Counted from the stretch's first letter, positions 45,572 to 54,541 are shown. The stretch: DNA of 64,000 bases from Mesorhizobium tianshanense (GCF_007830515.1 NZ_VLKT01000006.1:1-64000), one strand, 5' to 3'. Numbers and translations are program-made. Notes: generated by a model not told the origin, from the sequence alone.

Positions 45572-46422
45572 GCATGAGTCCCCGCGTCGTCGACAGCGTC
45601 GCCGCGCTTCGCGCACAAGTCCGCGACTGGCGTCGCGATGGCCTCAGCGTTGCCATGGTGCCGACCATGGGGGCGCTGCACGACGGCCATATCTCGCTGG
45701 TCAGGATCGCGCTCGAAAAGGCCGATCGCTGCGTTGTTTCGATCTTCCTCAACCCGACGCAGTTCGCGCCGAGCGAGGACCTCGACAAATATCCGCGCCA
45801 GCTCGCCCGCGATCTCGACCGGCTGGCCGAGGCCGGCGCAGAGCTCGCCTTCACCCCAGATGTGACGGAAATGTACCCTACCGGCTTTGCCACGAGGATT
45901 TCGGTCGGCGGGCCAGCCGCCGGGCTGGAATCGGATTTCCGGCCGACCTTCTTCGACGGCGTCGCGACGGTCGTGGCAAAGCTCTTCCTGCAGGCATCGC
46001 CCGACTATGCGGTCTTCGGTGAAAAGGATTACCAGCAGCTTTGCGTCGTCAGGCAGCTCTGCCGCGACCTCGATCTGCCGGTGGAAATCATCGGCGCGCC
46101 AACGGTACGCGACGCGCGTGGCCTCGCCATGTCGTCACGCAACGCCTATCTCGGCGAAGCCGAGCTCGAGGTTGCGCGCAACTTCAACGTCGCCTTGCGC
46201 CAGACGGCCGCGGCACTTGCGGCAGGCGGCGACGAAGGCAGCACAACCGCCGAGGCCAGCCGCGCGCTCGTCAAGGTTGGCTTCGACAAAGTCGACTATG
46301 TCGCCGCGCGCGAGAGCCTGACGCTCGCCCCATGGCGGCGAGACCGTGACGGACGCCTGCTCGCAGCCGCCTGGCTGGGCAAGACCAGGCTGATCGATAA
46401 TGTGGAAGTTCCCTCCACTTAA
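45568..46422 (+). CDS. panC: Pantothenate synthetase
   Basis: The 284-residue nucleotidyltransferase-fold ligase has the HIGH-like PTMGALHDGHISLVR, FLNPTQFAPSEDLDKYPR, GEKDYQQL and the KMSKS-like region of MSSRNAYL. It joins pantoate and beta-alanine with ATP. The ATG lies in the panB stop (ATGA), which implies translational coupling; a second ATG six bases on is an alternative. Confidence 0.96.
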   Translation: MSMSPRVVDSVAALRAQVRDWRRDGLSVAMVPTMGALHDGHISLVRIALEKADRCVVSIFLNPTQFAPSEDLDKYPRQLARDLDRLAEAGAELAFTPDVTEMYPTGFATRISVGGPAAGLESDFRPTFFDGVATVVAKLFLQASPDYAVFGEKDYQQLCVVRQLCRDLDLPVEIIGAPTVRDARGLAMSSRNAYLGEAELEVARNFNVALRQTAAALAAGGDEGSTTAEASRALVKVGFDKVDYVAARESLTLAPWRRDRDGRLLAAAWLGKTRLIDNVEVPST

Positions 46423-46453
46423 AGTGCGTCGCGTCCGAAGGCACGACGCGCTT
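46422..46453. repeat. Dispersed GCGTCGCG-type palindrome after panC
   Basis: AAGTGCGTCG and CGACGCGCTT form an imperfect hairpin between panC and the converging acetyltransferase gene. The sequence GCGTCGCGTCCGAAGG is found inverted at 49064-49079, so it is a dispersed element that may also act as a terminator. Confidence 0.7.
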
Positions 46454-46495
46454 AGCTAGATTCTTGCAGGCGTCGGCCATCATCCCGGCCGACAC

Positions 46496-46987
46496 CTATC
46501 CGATCGCCTTCTCGAAAATCAGTGCCGACAGTCCTGAGCCGCCGCCACAGTCGGCGGTGTTGCCGGCGGGTAAAAACCCTTTCGAGCGATAGAAGGCGAC
46601 GGCCGCAGCATTTGCCTCTTCCACTTCGACACGCAGCGTCCGCGCCTCCGGAAAGCTGGCCTCGACCTCTTCCAGCAATGCCTGGCCGATCCCTTGCCTC
46701 TGGCAGGCCGGATGCACGTAGAGCTGGTTCAGCATGATGATCTTCGCGTCCGTGGTGGCCGCGGCGAACGCCATGCCGCCGATGCGCTTGCCGTCGTCCG
46801 CGACCACGAATTCGGAATTCGGACGTGCCAGTCGCGCCTTGAGCGAGGCGATCGAATGCCATTCATCTGATATCTCGGTGACTTTGGCGGCACCATAGAT
46901 GCTGTCGTAGGTGGCGTGCCAGGTTTCAACCAGCAGCGCGCGGACCGCGGCAAGATCGCGCTCGCCAGCGGTGCGGACGAACATCAT
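46496..46987 (-). CDS. GNAT-family N-acetyltransferase
   Basis: The 163-residue protein begins MMFVRTAGERDLAAVRALLV. It has the acetyl-CoA-binding motif A LYVHPACQRQGIGQALLEEV (Q/RxxGxG/A pattern) and the following AAVAFYRSKGFLPAG segment. It acetylates an unknown amine. Its start overlaps the end region of gatB on the same strand with AGGA just before ATG, so it is translated from the gatB transcript. Confidence 0.92.
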   Translation of the reverse strand: MMFVRTAGERDLAAVRALLVETWHATYDSIYGAAKVTEISDEWHSIASLKARLARPNSEFVVADDGKRIGGMAFAAATTDAKIIMLNQLYVHPACQRQGIGQALLEEVEASFPEARTLRVEVEEANAAAVAFYRSKGFLPAGNTADCGGGSGLSALIFEKAIG

Positions 46988-46988
46988 C

Positions 46989-48488
46989 CTATTCGATCCC
47001 GAGCTTGGCCTTGACGAGATCGTTGACCGCTTGCGGGTTGGCCTTGCCGCCCGTCGCCTTCATCACCTGGCCGACGAACCAGCCGGCCATGGTCGGCTTG
47101 GCGCGCGCCTGCTCGACCTTGTCCGGGTTGGCTGATATCACCTCGTCTACCGCCTTTTCGATGGCGCCGGTGTCGGTGACTTGCTTCATACTGCGGCTTT
47201 CGACCAGTTGGCGCGGATCGCCACCCTCGTTCCAGACGATCTCGAACAGATCCTTGGCAATCTTGCCAGAGATGGTGCCCTCCTTGATCAGGTCGATGAC
47301 AGCGCCAAGCTGATCGGGCGAAACAGGAGCATTTTCAATATCCTTGCCGGCCTTGTTCAGAGCGCCCAGCAGATCGTTGATGACCCAGTTGGCGGCGAGC
47401 TTGCCGTCGCGACCAGCGGCCACCTTCTCGAAATAGTCGGCGATCGCCTTTTCCGACACCAGGATCGAGGCGTCGTAGGTCGACAGGCCGAGCGAGGAGA
47501 TCAGCCGCGCCTTCTTGTCGTCCGGCAGTTCAGGCAGATCCTTCGCCAGCGCGTCGACATAGGCCTGGTCGAATTCCAGCGGCAGGAGGTCGGGGTCCGG
47601 GAAATAGCGGTAGTCGTGCGCTTCTTCCTTGGAGCGCATCGAGCGCGTCTCGCCCTTGTTGGGGTCGAACAGCCGCGTTTCCTGGTCGATCTTGCCGCCA
47701 TCCTCCAAAATGGCGATCTGCCGGCGCGCCTCGTAGTCGATGGCCTGGCCGATGAAGCGGATCGAGTTGACGTTCTTGATCTCGCAGCGCGTGCCGAATT
47801 CGCCACCGGGCCTGCGCACCGAGACGTTGACGTCGGCGCGCAGCGAGCCTTCGTCCATATTGCCGTCGCAAGTGCCGAGATAGCGCACGATGGTGCGCAG
47901 CTTGGTGACATAGGCCTTGGCCTCGTCGGCGGAGCGCATGTCGGGCTTGGAAACGATCTCCATCAGCGCCACGCCGGAGCGGTTGAGGTCGACATAGGAC
48001 ATGGTCGGATGCTGGTCGTGCATCGACTTGCCAGCATCCTGCTCCAAATGCAGGCGTTCGATGCCGACCTCGATGTCCTCGAATTCGCCCTGCCGGTCCG
48101 GGCCGACCGAGACGATCACCTTGCCCTCGCCGACGATCGGCTGCTTGAACTGCGAGATCTGATAGCCCTGCGGCAGATCGGGATAAAAGTAGTTCTTCCG
48201 GTCGAAGACCGACTTGTGGTTGATCTCGGCCTTCAGCCCGAGGCCGGTGCGGATCGCCTGCTTGACGCATTCCTCGTTGATGACCGGCAGCATGCCCGGC
48301 ATCGCCGCATCGACCAGGCTGACATTGGCGTTGGGTGCGGCACCGAAAGCCGTCGAGGCGCCGGAGAACAGCTTTGCCTCCGAAGTCACCTGCGCGTGGA
48401 CCTCGAGGCCGATGATGATTTCCCAGTCACCGGTGGCGCCTGATATCAGGCGTTTGGCGTCGGGCGTGCGGGTGTCGATGAGGGTCAT
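46989..48488 (-). CDS. gatB: Aspartyl/glutamyl-tRNA amidotransferase subunit B
   Basis: The 499-residue protein has the GatB core: [42 protein letters not shown] residues, KDAGKSMHD and a C-terminal YqeY-type domain (from about 350). With GatA and GatC it converts Glu-tRNA(Gln) or Asp-tRNA(Asn) to the amidated forms. GatA and GatC are not in the window. It starts near the upstream gene-poor zone at 48489. Confidence 0.96.
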   Translation of the reverse strand: MTLIDTRTPDAKRLISGATGDWEIIIGLEVHAQVTSEAKLFSGASTAFGAAPNANVSLVDAAMPGMLPVINEECVKQAIRTGLGLKAEINHKSVFDRKNYFYPDLPQGYQISQFKQPIVGEGKVIVSVGPDRQGEFEDIEVGIERLHLEQDAGKSMHDQHPTMSYVDLNRSGVALMEIVSKPDMRSADEAKAYVTKLRTIVRYLGTCDGNMDEGSLRADVNVSVRRPGGEFGTRCEIKNVNSIRFIGQAIDYEARRQIAILEDGGKIDQETRLFDPNKGETRSMRSKEEAHDYRYFPDPDLLPLEFDQAYVDALAKDLPELPDDKKARLISSLGLSTYDASILVSEKAIADYFEKVAAGRDGKLAANWVINDLLGALNKAGKDIENAPVSPDQLGAVIDLIKEGTISGKIAKDLFEIVWNEGGDPRQLVESRSMKQVTDTGAIEKAVDEVISANPDKVEQARAKPTMAGWFVGQVMKATGGKANPQAVNDLVKAKLGIE

Positions 48489-48690
48489 GGCGATCCAGAT
48501 AGTTGTTGTTCAAATTGTCTGGCGTTGTCGGCCGACAAAATCAACCGTTCGCTAGATCAATCGGTCGGAACTGGCAAGGGAGAGCCCTGTTGGCCTAAAT
48601 CCCTCGTTCATCGAAATCCCCCTGTTGACCGAGATCAATGTCGCCGGTTGCCAGCACGATGATGATTGCCAAGAGGCAGGAGTGACCGAC

Positions 48691-48960
48691 ATGAGTTTTC
48701 TCGACTATTTGATTTCAGTCGACGCCAGAACCGCATTGATGGGTCGCATGATGCAGAAACTGGGAGTCGACCGGCAGTTGAAAACCGTACCCGACCACGA
48801 AGCCGTCACCAGTCGCGCCGTCGACCGCTGCCGTTCGTGTGGCCATCAGGACGAATGCGCGATTTGGCTCGACGAAAACGAGCAACCGAACGATCCGCCG
48901 GACTATTGCCGCAACCGTGACTTGATCGCACGGCTTCAACATGCGGCCGGCCTGCGTTAA
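48691..48960 (+). CDS. DUF6455 family protein
   Basis: The 89-residue protein starts MSFLDYLISVDARTALMGRM behind GGAG. It carries four Cys in a pattern of CRSCGHQDECAIWL and YCRN, as in DUF6455, a family of small alphaproteobacterial proteins of unknown function. The Cys pairs suggest a metal or iron-sulfur site. A GTG nine bases upstream is an alternative start. Confidence 0.85.
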   Translation: MSFLDYLISVDARTALMGRMMQKLGVDRQLKTVPDHEAVTSRAVDRCRSCGHQDECAIWLDENEQPNDPPDYCRNRDLIARLQHAAGLR

Positions 48961-49045
48961 ACCATGTCGCCAAAAAGCATGGCTTCGGTCTTGAGCCGAG
49001 GCTGCGCAGCGGCTTTGTGGTAACGACATCCATGAAAGGAACTCA

Positions 49046-49083
49046 AAGCGCGTCGCATGAATCCCTTCGGACGCGACGCGCTT
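49046..49083. repeat. Perfect GCGTCGC palindrome beyond the CBS gene
   Basis: AAGCGCGTCGC and GCGACGCGCTT form a perfect 11-base stem with a 16-base loop that contains CTTCGGAC. It lies 33 bases after the CBS gene stop on the minus strand and shares its sequence, inverted, with 46422-46453. Confidence 0.8.
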
Positions 49084-49115
49084 CAGGCCGGCCGGACGGC
49101 TGAAGAAACAGGCCG

Positions 49116-49547
49116 TCAGGCCGTCGCGATATAGGCCCTGATCTCCGCGGCCTCGCGCTCGACATCCTCGATGCGCCGCTTGACCACATCGCCTATGGAC
49201 ACGATGCCGTCGAGCAGGCCGTCCTTTTCCACCGGCAGATGGCGGAAACGGCCACTGGTCATGATCTCCATGACTTCGTTGACGGTGTGGTTCTCATTGC
49301 AGATCTTCACTTTGGGCGTCATTGCCGAACGCACCGCGATATCCAGGGCGGCGGCTCCTTCCCTGGCGAGGACCCGCACGACGTCGCGCTCGGAAAGAAT
49401 GCCGACGATCTTGTGATCGCCATTGGTGATGACCAGCGCACCGATCCTGTGTTCGGTCAGGATGCGAATGGCCTCGCTCAGCTTTTCGTTCGGCCCGAGC
49501 GTCAACACATCATGGCCTTTTTGCTCGAGAATTGCCTTAACAGTCAT
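49116..49547 (-). CDS. CBS-domain protein
   Basis: The 143-residue cytoplasmic protein consists of two CBS domains: VLTLGPNEKLSEAIRILTEHRIGALVIT with GILSERDVVRVL, then VKICNENHTVNEVMEIMTSGRFRHLPV with GIVSIGDVVKRR. It likely binds adenosyl nucleotides and signals energy or redox state to partners. GAGGAGGACGCC precedes the ATG. It stands alone; the partner is unknown. Confidence 0.93.
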   Translation of the reverse strand: MTVKAILEQKGHDVLTLGPNEKLSEAIRILTEHRIGALVITNGDHKIVGILSERDVVRVLAREGAAALDIAVRSAMTPKVKICNENHTVNEVMEIMTSGRFRHLPVEKDGLLDGIVSIGDVVKRRIEDVEREAAEIRAYIATA

Positions 49548-49701
49548 GGCGTCCTCCTCAGTCTTACTTGCCGGTTCCTGCCCTGACCGGCTTAGTGCCA
49601 GACATCGTGCGCCGCGATCGATCGCATTTCAAGTGCGGCGCCTCAATGAGCATCGCATGTCGTTGTCCCAAAACTGCTGCGCACTTTTGGGACAACATGC
49701 T

Positions 49702-50460
49702 TCAGGCCATGAACTCGTCCGCCTGATGCCGCCGATCGAAAGCGCGCAGGCCGAAGAAGCCGGCGACAAAACCGCCAATATGCGCCTCCCAGGCGATCTG
49801 GCTGTCGATGCCGGGCGCGAAGGCAATGAGGCCGGTGACGAGATTGATCACCATCCAGATGGCGAGAAAGGTCACAACGCCGCGCGAGCGGAACACCGCC
49901 GCCATCGGCAGCGGCGCGCCGGCGAAGGCGGCTTTGCCGGACGAGCGGTCGGTGCGAAAGCCAAGGCGGGCGGCGGCGCCCATCATGCCGGAAATCGCAC
50001 CCGACGCGCCGACCAGCGGCGTCTGGCCGAGCGGATGCATGGCCCAAAACAACACAACCGCCGCCAGCCCCGTCGCCGCGAAGAACAGACTGAACCGAAG
50101 CGCGCCGAAGCGGTTCGCCAGCGGTGAACCGAAAGCCGCCAGCCACACCATGTTGATGGCAAGATGAGCAAAGCCGCCATGCAGGAAAGCGTAGGTGAAG
50201 GGGCTCGAAAACGCATAGAAATCGAGATCGAAGCGACTGGAATAGCGGATCGGAATGAAGGCGGTCCGGATCAGCAGGGAGAAATCCTGGTCGTCGGTGA
50301 GTCCATAGACCCGGATCAGGTGAACGACGACGCAGATGCCGATCGCCGCCAGCACGACGGGTGGCAGGTTGAACACCGGCTCGCGGCGCCATTGTGGCTC
50401 GCGGCCGACAGGACCGCCCTCGCCCCGCTCGATTTCCGATGGGCTTGCTGATTCGCTCAT
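49702..50460 (-). CDS. Rhomboid-family intramembrane serine protease
   Basis: The 252-residue protein has about six membrane segments. The conserved TYAFLHGGFAHLAINMVWLAAFG (His/Asn) and LVGASGAISGMMG (GASG, nucleophilic Ser) are present, and the partner His is in WEAHIGGFVAGFF. The catalytic dyad is therefore intact. It cleaves within membrane segments; the substrates are unknown. The ATG at 50460 has AAGG upstream; the long frame beyond it reads into a probable sRNA region and is not used. Confidence 0.93.
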   Translation of the reverse strand: MSESASPSEIERGEGGPVGREPQWRREPVFNLPPVVLAAIGICVVVHLIRVYGLTDDQDFSLLIRTAFIPIRYSSRFDLDFYAFSSPFTYAFLHGGFAHLAINMVWLAAFGSPLANRFGALRFSLFFAATGLAAVVLFWAMHPLGQTPLVGASGAISGMMGAAARLGFRTDRSSGKAAFAGAPLPMAAVFRSRGVVTFLAIWMVINLVTGLIAFAPGIDSQIAWEAHIGGFVAGFFGLRAFDRRHQADEFMA

Positions 50461-50861
50461 ATGCCTTGCGCTCGGGTCGCTGAATTCGACTTCGCGAGCA
50501 TGTAGGCCATGGCCGACCGAATCACAAACAGCGAATCGGCGCGAATCAAACTGGGCGCGAATCAAAAAAGAAGCCGTCCAAGGTTTCCCTTGAACGGCGG
50601 GTCGAGCACCCTGCTCCCCAAACTCTTGACTGAACTGCTGCCGATCGCTGCGAAACGACCTCTTCTGGAGTGGTTTTAGCGTGCCACGGGCTCGGGTGGA
50701 GCGCAACGTAAACCACTTGTTAACCTTAACGACCCCGACCCGTGAACAAGTGTTAACGATGCTGGCACGCATCCTGCTCCGCAACGCATGTAGGTCCTCG
50801 GAGGGCGCCCTTCTGTTCACCGATGGGACATCAGACGACAGATTGCGCGGAGCAGCATAGC
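50461..50861. other. 401-base region with a minus-strand terminator and TTAAC boxes
   Basis: This gap holds the rhomboid promoter (minus) and the PAS gene promoter (plus). A minus-strand terminator lies at 50562-50598 with no annotated gene feeding it. Three TTAAC half sites (50720-50724, 50726-50730, 50753-50757) and the inverted pair CACTTGTT/AACAAGTG (50714-50721, 50745-50752) lie 105-150 bases before the PAS start. No coding frame looks real. Confidence 0.6.
50562..50598 (-). terminator. Minus-strand intrinsic terminator with no upstream gene
   Basis: On the minus strand GCCGTTCAAGG and CCTTGGACGGC pair (one mismatch) around a GAAA tetraloop and are followed by TTCTTTTTTG. The only minus-strand transcript that could end here would start between about 50600 and 50860. 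Confidence 0.75.
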
Positions 50862-51500
50862 ATGAACCAGAACGGATCGATCACGCTGTTCCATTATTGG
50901 AACCGGTTGCGTGACGGGCGCCCTGCCCCGAAGCGTTCGGAGGTCGAACCGGCCGACATCAAGTCGCTGCTGGCCGACACGTTCATCCTCGAAAAGGATA
51001 CGCGCGGCGAAGCGGTGTTCCGGCTCGCCGGCACCAGGCTTTGCGCGGTCTATGGCCGCGAGCTCAAGGGGTTTTCCTTCCCGTCGCTGTGGCGGGAGAA
51101 GGACCAGCGGCTTGTCTCACGGCTGATCCACGGCGTCTTGGACCAGAAATCCGTGGTGCTCATCACCTATGAAGGTTTCAGCCGCAGCAATCGCTCCAGT
51201 AAGTTCGAACTGCTCGCCCTGCCGCTCGACGGCGGCGTCGAAAATCCGCGCTGCCTCGGCGTGATAAGCGCCGCGGAAAAACCCTTCTGGCTGGGTGCGG
51301 ATCCGATCGTCGACGCCTTGATCGATTCGATCCGTGCCGTCGATCCGGAGAAGGAGCCGATATTTCTGAAGACCCGGCCGGCCATCGACGTTCCCTCGCT
51401 TGTCCCGTCGGAACTCGATCCACCTGAAACGATTTCGGCGCTTGGCCACGCGCGCCGCATCCGCCATCTGGTCGTGTTCGACGGCGGGCGCGACGAATAA
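50862..51500 (+). CDS. PAS-domain protein
   Basis: The 212-residue protein begins MNQNGSITLFHYWNRLRDGR. It matches the alphaproteobacterial PAS_5 group, small soluble proteins with one PAS-like fold, seen here as LADTFILEKDTRGEAVFRLAGTRLCAVYGRELKG and LLALPLDGG. No output domain follows. I choose ATG 50862 with GCGGAGC upstream; longer starts are unlikely. A PilZ gene follows on the same strand. Confidence 0.85.
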   Translation: MNQNGSITLFHYWNRLRDGRPAPKRSEVEPADIKSLLADTFILEKDTRGEAVFRLAGTRLCAVYGRELKGFSFPSLWREKDQRLVSRLIHGVLDQKSVVLITYEGFSRSNRSSKFELLALPLDGGVENPRCLGVISAAEKPFWLGADPIVDALIDSIRAVDPEKEPIFLKTRPAIDVPSLVPSELDPPETISALGHARRIRHLVVFDGGRDE

Positions 51501-51616
51501 TCGTGAATCCTAAAGTAACGGTGCCAGGCTTTCCCCTTTGTTAACTTGCTTTGCTGTAATTTCCTGACGAAATTCCTCGCATCAGCGCGCGGGATGCCAA
51601 CGGGGTGTAGGCAGTC

Positions 51617-52234
51617 ATGAGGTCAGCGGCGGTCGACACCGCGCCGTCTCGAGCTGAAAGGCGCAACTTTCAGCGCGTCCGCGTGAAGATATATGGACGC
51701 TTCATGCTGGAGGATCGCACCGAACATCCGTGCCAGGTGGTCGACATGTCGCCGGGCAATGTTGCGCTTCGCACCGAGCGCATCGGCATGCCGGGCGAGA
51801 AAGTCATCGCCTATATCGATCACATCGGCCGCGTCGAAGGCGTCGTCACCCGCATCCTGCAAGATGGTTTCGCGATGACGGTCATCGCGTCGGAACGCAA
51901 GAAGGACAAGCTTGCCGCGCAATTGACCTGGCTTGCCAACAAACACGAGCTCGATCTGCCGGAAGACCGCCGTCACGAACGCGTGGCGCCGCGCAATCCG
52001 AGCAGCGTGCTTCAGCTCGCCGACGGGCGCCAGTACCAGTGCCGTATCATCGACCTGTCGCTTTCGGGCGCCGCGGTCGAGATCGACGTCAAGCCGGCAG
52101 TCGGCGTCCAGGTCATGCTGGGCACCATGCGCGGCCAGGTGGTGCGGCATTTCGAGGAAGGCGTCGCCATCGAGTTCGCCGTCATCCAGCGGCCGGAAAC
52201 ACTCGATTCCGAATTCAACGCGCCCGGCGTCTGA
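51617..52234 (+). CDS. Protein with two PilZ domains
   Basis: The 205-residue protein has tandem PilZ folds. The first has ERRNFQRVRV (RxxxR type) and VVDMSPGNVAL, and the second RRHERVAP and IIDLSLSGAAVEI. PilZ domains bind cyclic di-GMP through these Arg and D/NxSxxG elements; the second copy (DLSLSG) is the better match, and the first (DMSPGN) may be degenerate. It probably links c-di-GMP to motility or envelope functions. No cyclase lies in the window. Confidence 0.93.
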   Translation: MRSAAVDTAPSRAERRNFQRVRVKIYGRFMLEDRTEHPCQVVDMSPGNVALRTERIGMPGEKVIAYIDHIGRVEGVVTRILQDGFAMTVIASERKKDKLAAQLTWLANKHELDLPEDRRHERVAPRNPSSVLQLADGRQYQCRIIDLSLSGAAVEIDVKPAVGVQVMLGTMRGQVVRHFEEGVAIEFAVIQRPETLDSEFNAPGV

Positions 52235-52274
52235 CAAACAACACATTGCGCAATCGAAACGGCCCGTTTCGACA

Positions 52275-52384
52275 GGGCAATCGCATATGGGCAAGAGCCC
52301 CCATCACCTGCGGCGCCAGCCTCTTCTCCCCAGCGGGGAGAAGGTGGCCGCGAAGCGGCCGGGGACACCCATATGCGATTGCCC
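52275..52384. repeat. 110-base rhizobial palindromic element
   Basis: Outer arms GGGCAATCGCATATGGG (52275-52291) and its exact complement (52368-52384) enclose a CTTCTCCCC/GGGGAGAAG hairpin and a GGCCGC/GCGGCC element. It lies in the 346-base gap between the PilZ gene and the BTLCP gene and has the look of a mobile palindrome unit. Confidence 0.85.
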
Positions 52385-52580
52385 GGCCGTTCCGGCCGGC
52401 TTTCTGGTGACCCACGCCGCGACAATGCGGCTTCGCGAAAAAACGCCTCAACGATTTTATACTGAAATGATTCAAATTTTACGCTTATTCTATAGGCGTT
52501 TTACTTAATATCTACTTCGCGCTTTTGCGTCGAATAAATCCAATCATGTCATTGTCTCCTCAAACGGGGAGACTGGAACG

Positions 52581-53189
52581 ATGACGAAGACGAGGGGCAA
52601 GCTGTTGCTCTTGGCAATGGCGATGCAGTTTTTCGCCGTGGGGACGACGAACGCAGCGGGACCTGCCTTCATGCATACCGGCAGCCGCACCACCCAGCCG
52701 GTCGGTCATTACGAGCTCTGCCAGCAGATCCCGCGGGAATGCAATGAGCGGACGCCGAAGCAGGCGCCGGTCGAGCTGACCCGCAAGCTGTGGGCAAGGA
52801 TCGTGAACATCAACAATTCGATCAACGGCGAGATCGCGCCGCGCACCGACATGGAACTGTGGGGCAAGGAAGAAGTCTGGTCCTATCCCAGCAGCGGCTT
52901 CGGCGACTGCGAGGACTATGCGCTGGCGAAGCGCCGCGCGTTGATGAGGATCGGCGTTCCCGCCGGCGACCTGCTGATGACGGTTGCGCGCCAGCGGAAC
53001 GGAGACGGCCACGCTGTGCTGACCGTGCGCACCAGCCTCGGAGAGTTCATCCTCGACAATCTGGAGTCCAAGGTGCTGTCCTGGACCGACACAGACTACA
53101 CCTACCTGAAGCGCCAATCGAGCCAGAATTCGGGCGCTTGGGTCACGATCAACGACGGCCGCTCCGACGCGGTCGCCAGCGTCCGCTAG
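52581..53189 (+). CDS. Bacterial transglutaminase-like cysteine proteinase (BTLCP)
   Basis: The 202-residue exported protein has a signal peptide (LLLLAMAMQFFAVGTTNAAG). Its papain-like triad is Cys110 in GFGDCEDYALAKR, His144 in DGHAVLTV and Asp159 in FILDNLE. The family (DUF920) is common in alphaproteobacteria; in LapG it cleaves an adhesin. Here no LapD- or adhesin-like gene is adjacent, so the target is unknown. Two strong hairpins follow. Confidence 0.93.
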   Translation: MTKTRGKLLLLAMAMQFFAVGTTNAAGPAFMHTGSRTTQPVGHYELCQQIPRECNERTPKQAPVELTRKLWARIVNINNSINGEIAPRTDMELWGKEEVWSYPSSGFGDCEDYALAKRRALMRIGVPAGDLLMTVARQRNGDGHAVLTVRTSLGEFILDNLESKVLSWTDTDYTYLKRQSSQNSGAWVTINDGRSDAVASVR

Positions 53190-53618
53190 ACGCGACGCAA
53201 AAACCCGGTCGAGTCCCCACTCTCCCCGTCCCAACGACCGGGTTTAGGAGCCGGCCCCGTCCCCGGGCCGGCTCCACCGTTTCAAGCGGCACTGGACCCA
53301 GATGGTGGCAATGGGACTTGCGCGTTGGGAATGGCGGAGATGACCGATGCGGACATTGGTCTGATCGCGACAAATCCAGCAGCGCATTCGAGTGATCTGC
53401 GATCAGAGGACCGTTCGGAATGTTTCCTAGATGCTTGGCCACATCGAGAGGTTTCCGGCACCGTCCGACACAGAAGGAATCTGAACACAACTGAGCGCAA
53501 ACAGAACCCCAATTGAAACACAACTGAAACACATTGGCGCGCCGGGCGACATGCATGCGAAACGCTTTGGGGGGACGGTCGAGCCTCACTCTGACTATGA
53601 ATCCCTGGAGCGTCGCCG
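53190..53618. other. 429-base gap: terminators and globin promoter region
   Basis: After the hairpins the region has no believable gene. Near 53480-53530 AACACAACTGA-like blocks recur three times (AACACAACTGAG, GAAACACAACTGAAACAC), which could be regulator sites for the globin gene that starts at 53619. Confidence 0.5.
53201..53275 (+). terminator. Two adjacent perfect 11-base hairpins after the BTLCP gene
   Basis: AAACCCGGTCG (53201-53211) pairs with CGACCGGGTTT (53235-53245), and GGAGCCGGCCC (53247-53257) with GGGCCGGCTCC (53265-53275). The first lies 12 bases after the stop. There is no long T-run, so the role could be termination or transcript stability. Confidence 0.75.
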
Positions 53619-54044
53619 ATGACACCCGACCAGATCAGACTTGTCCAGGATAGTTTCCACGAGGTCCTCCCGATACGCGTGGCCGCCGCCGCTCTGTTCT
53701 ATGAACGCCTGTTCGCGATCGACTCGGATCTTCGCGCGCTGTTTTTGGCGAGTGACATGCCCAAGCAAGGTGCCAAGCTGATGGCGAGCTTGGGCTTCGT
53801 CGTGCGCGGACTGGATCATGCCAACACCGTCCTCCCGACAGTGCGCGAACTCGCCAAGCGTCATGTCACTTACGGCGTCAAGGAGCATCATTACCCGATC
53901 GTCGGGCAAGCGCTCATCGACACGTTGGCGGCCAGCCACGGCACGGCCTTCACGCCGGCGGTCCGCGAGGCTTGGGAGGCAGCCTATGCGTTGCTCGCAA
54001 GCGTGATGATCGCGGCTGCCCGCGAGGATCAGCTCGCAGCCTGA
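53619..54044 (+). CDS. Single-domain globin
   Basis: The 141-residue protein has the globin fold of bacterial hemoglobins, with a Tyr in the B helix (AAALFYERLFAIDSDLRALF) and the proximal His82 in LAKRHVTYGVKEHHYPIVG, as in flavohemoglobin head domains. No reductase domain follows. It may bind O2 or NO for oxygen supply or nitrosative stress. CTGGAG precedes the ATG. A DUF1127 gene follows. Confidence 0.92.
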   Translation: MTPDQIRLVQDSFHEVLPIRVAAAALFYERLFAIDSDLRALFLASDMPKQGAKLMASLGFVVRGLDHANTVLPTVRELAKRHVTYGVKEHHYPIVGQALIDTLAASHGTAFTPAVREAWEAAYALLASVMIAAAREDQLAA

Positions 54045-54304
54045 GACATCGGATGCCGGAACACTCGGCACTTAAAAAATTAGGCATGTCCGCGCTTTGA
54101 AACCAAACGCGCCAGTGGCCCAGCCCGGCGGCCGGGATTGACAGTGGCTGTCGATTTCCGTGGTAGCATAGGCGGTTTAAACGGATCCATTCCCTCGAAT
54201 TCGACTATAATTCGACGGAGACTCAAACGCTCACTCCCCTGCTCCTGTCGCAATCTCCTCTAATCGACGGCGCGAATTGTCGCGTCGCGAGGATGGAGAC
54301 AAAA

Positions 54305-54541
54305 ATGACCACTATCGATCATGCAAACTATTCCGCCTCGAGAGACAGGCTCGACGCTATCGGTTTCGCCAAATCCGCAATCCGCCTGGCCTTCCGTGCA
54401 TTGAAGATGCGCAGCGAGCGAGCCGCGCTCCACGAAATGCCCGACTATCTGCTCAAGGACATCGGCATCGGCCGCTCAGAGATCGATCACGTCACGTCGA
54501 TGCGATTACAATTGCCGACAGCGCTCAAAGCGGTCGCTTGA
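54305..54541 (+). CDS. DUF1127 domain protein
   Basis: The 78-residue protein starts MTTIDHANYSASRDRLDAIG. It ends with the DUF1127 motif ALHEMPDYLLKDIGIGRSEI, found in many small alphaproteobacterial proteins linked to RNA and nutrient stress. GGAGACAAAA precedes the ATG. It heads the plus-strand run of oxidoreductase genes, 311 bases upstream of the OsmC gene. Confidence 0.93.
   Translation: MTTIDHANYSASRDRLDAIGFAKSAIRLAFRALKMRSERAALHEMPDYLLKDIGIGRSEIDHVTSMRLQLPTALKAVA

Noticed and set aside
47181..48443. Open frame of 420 codons opposite gatB
   Set aside because: It is a shadow frame of a highly conserved gene on the other strand.
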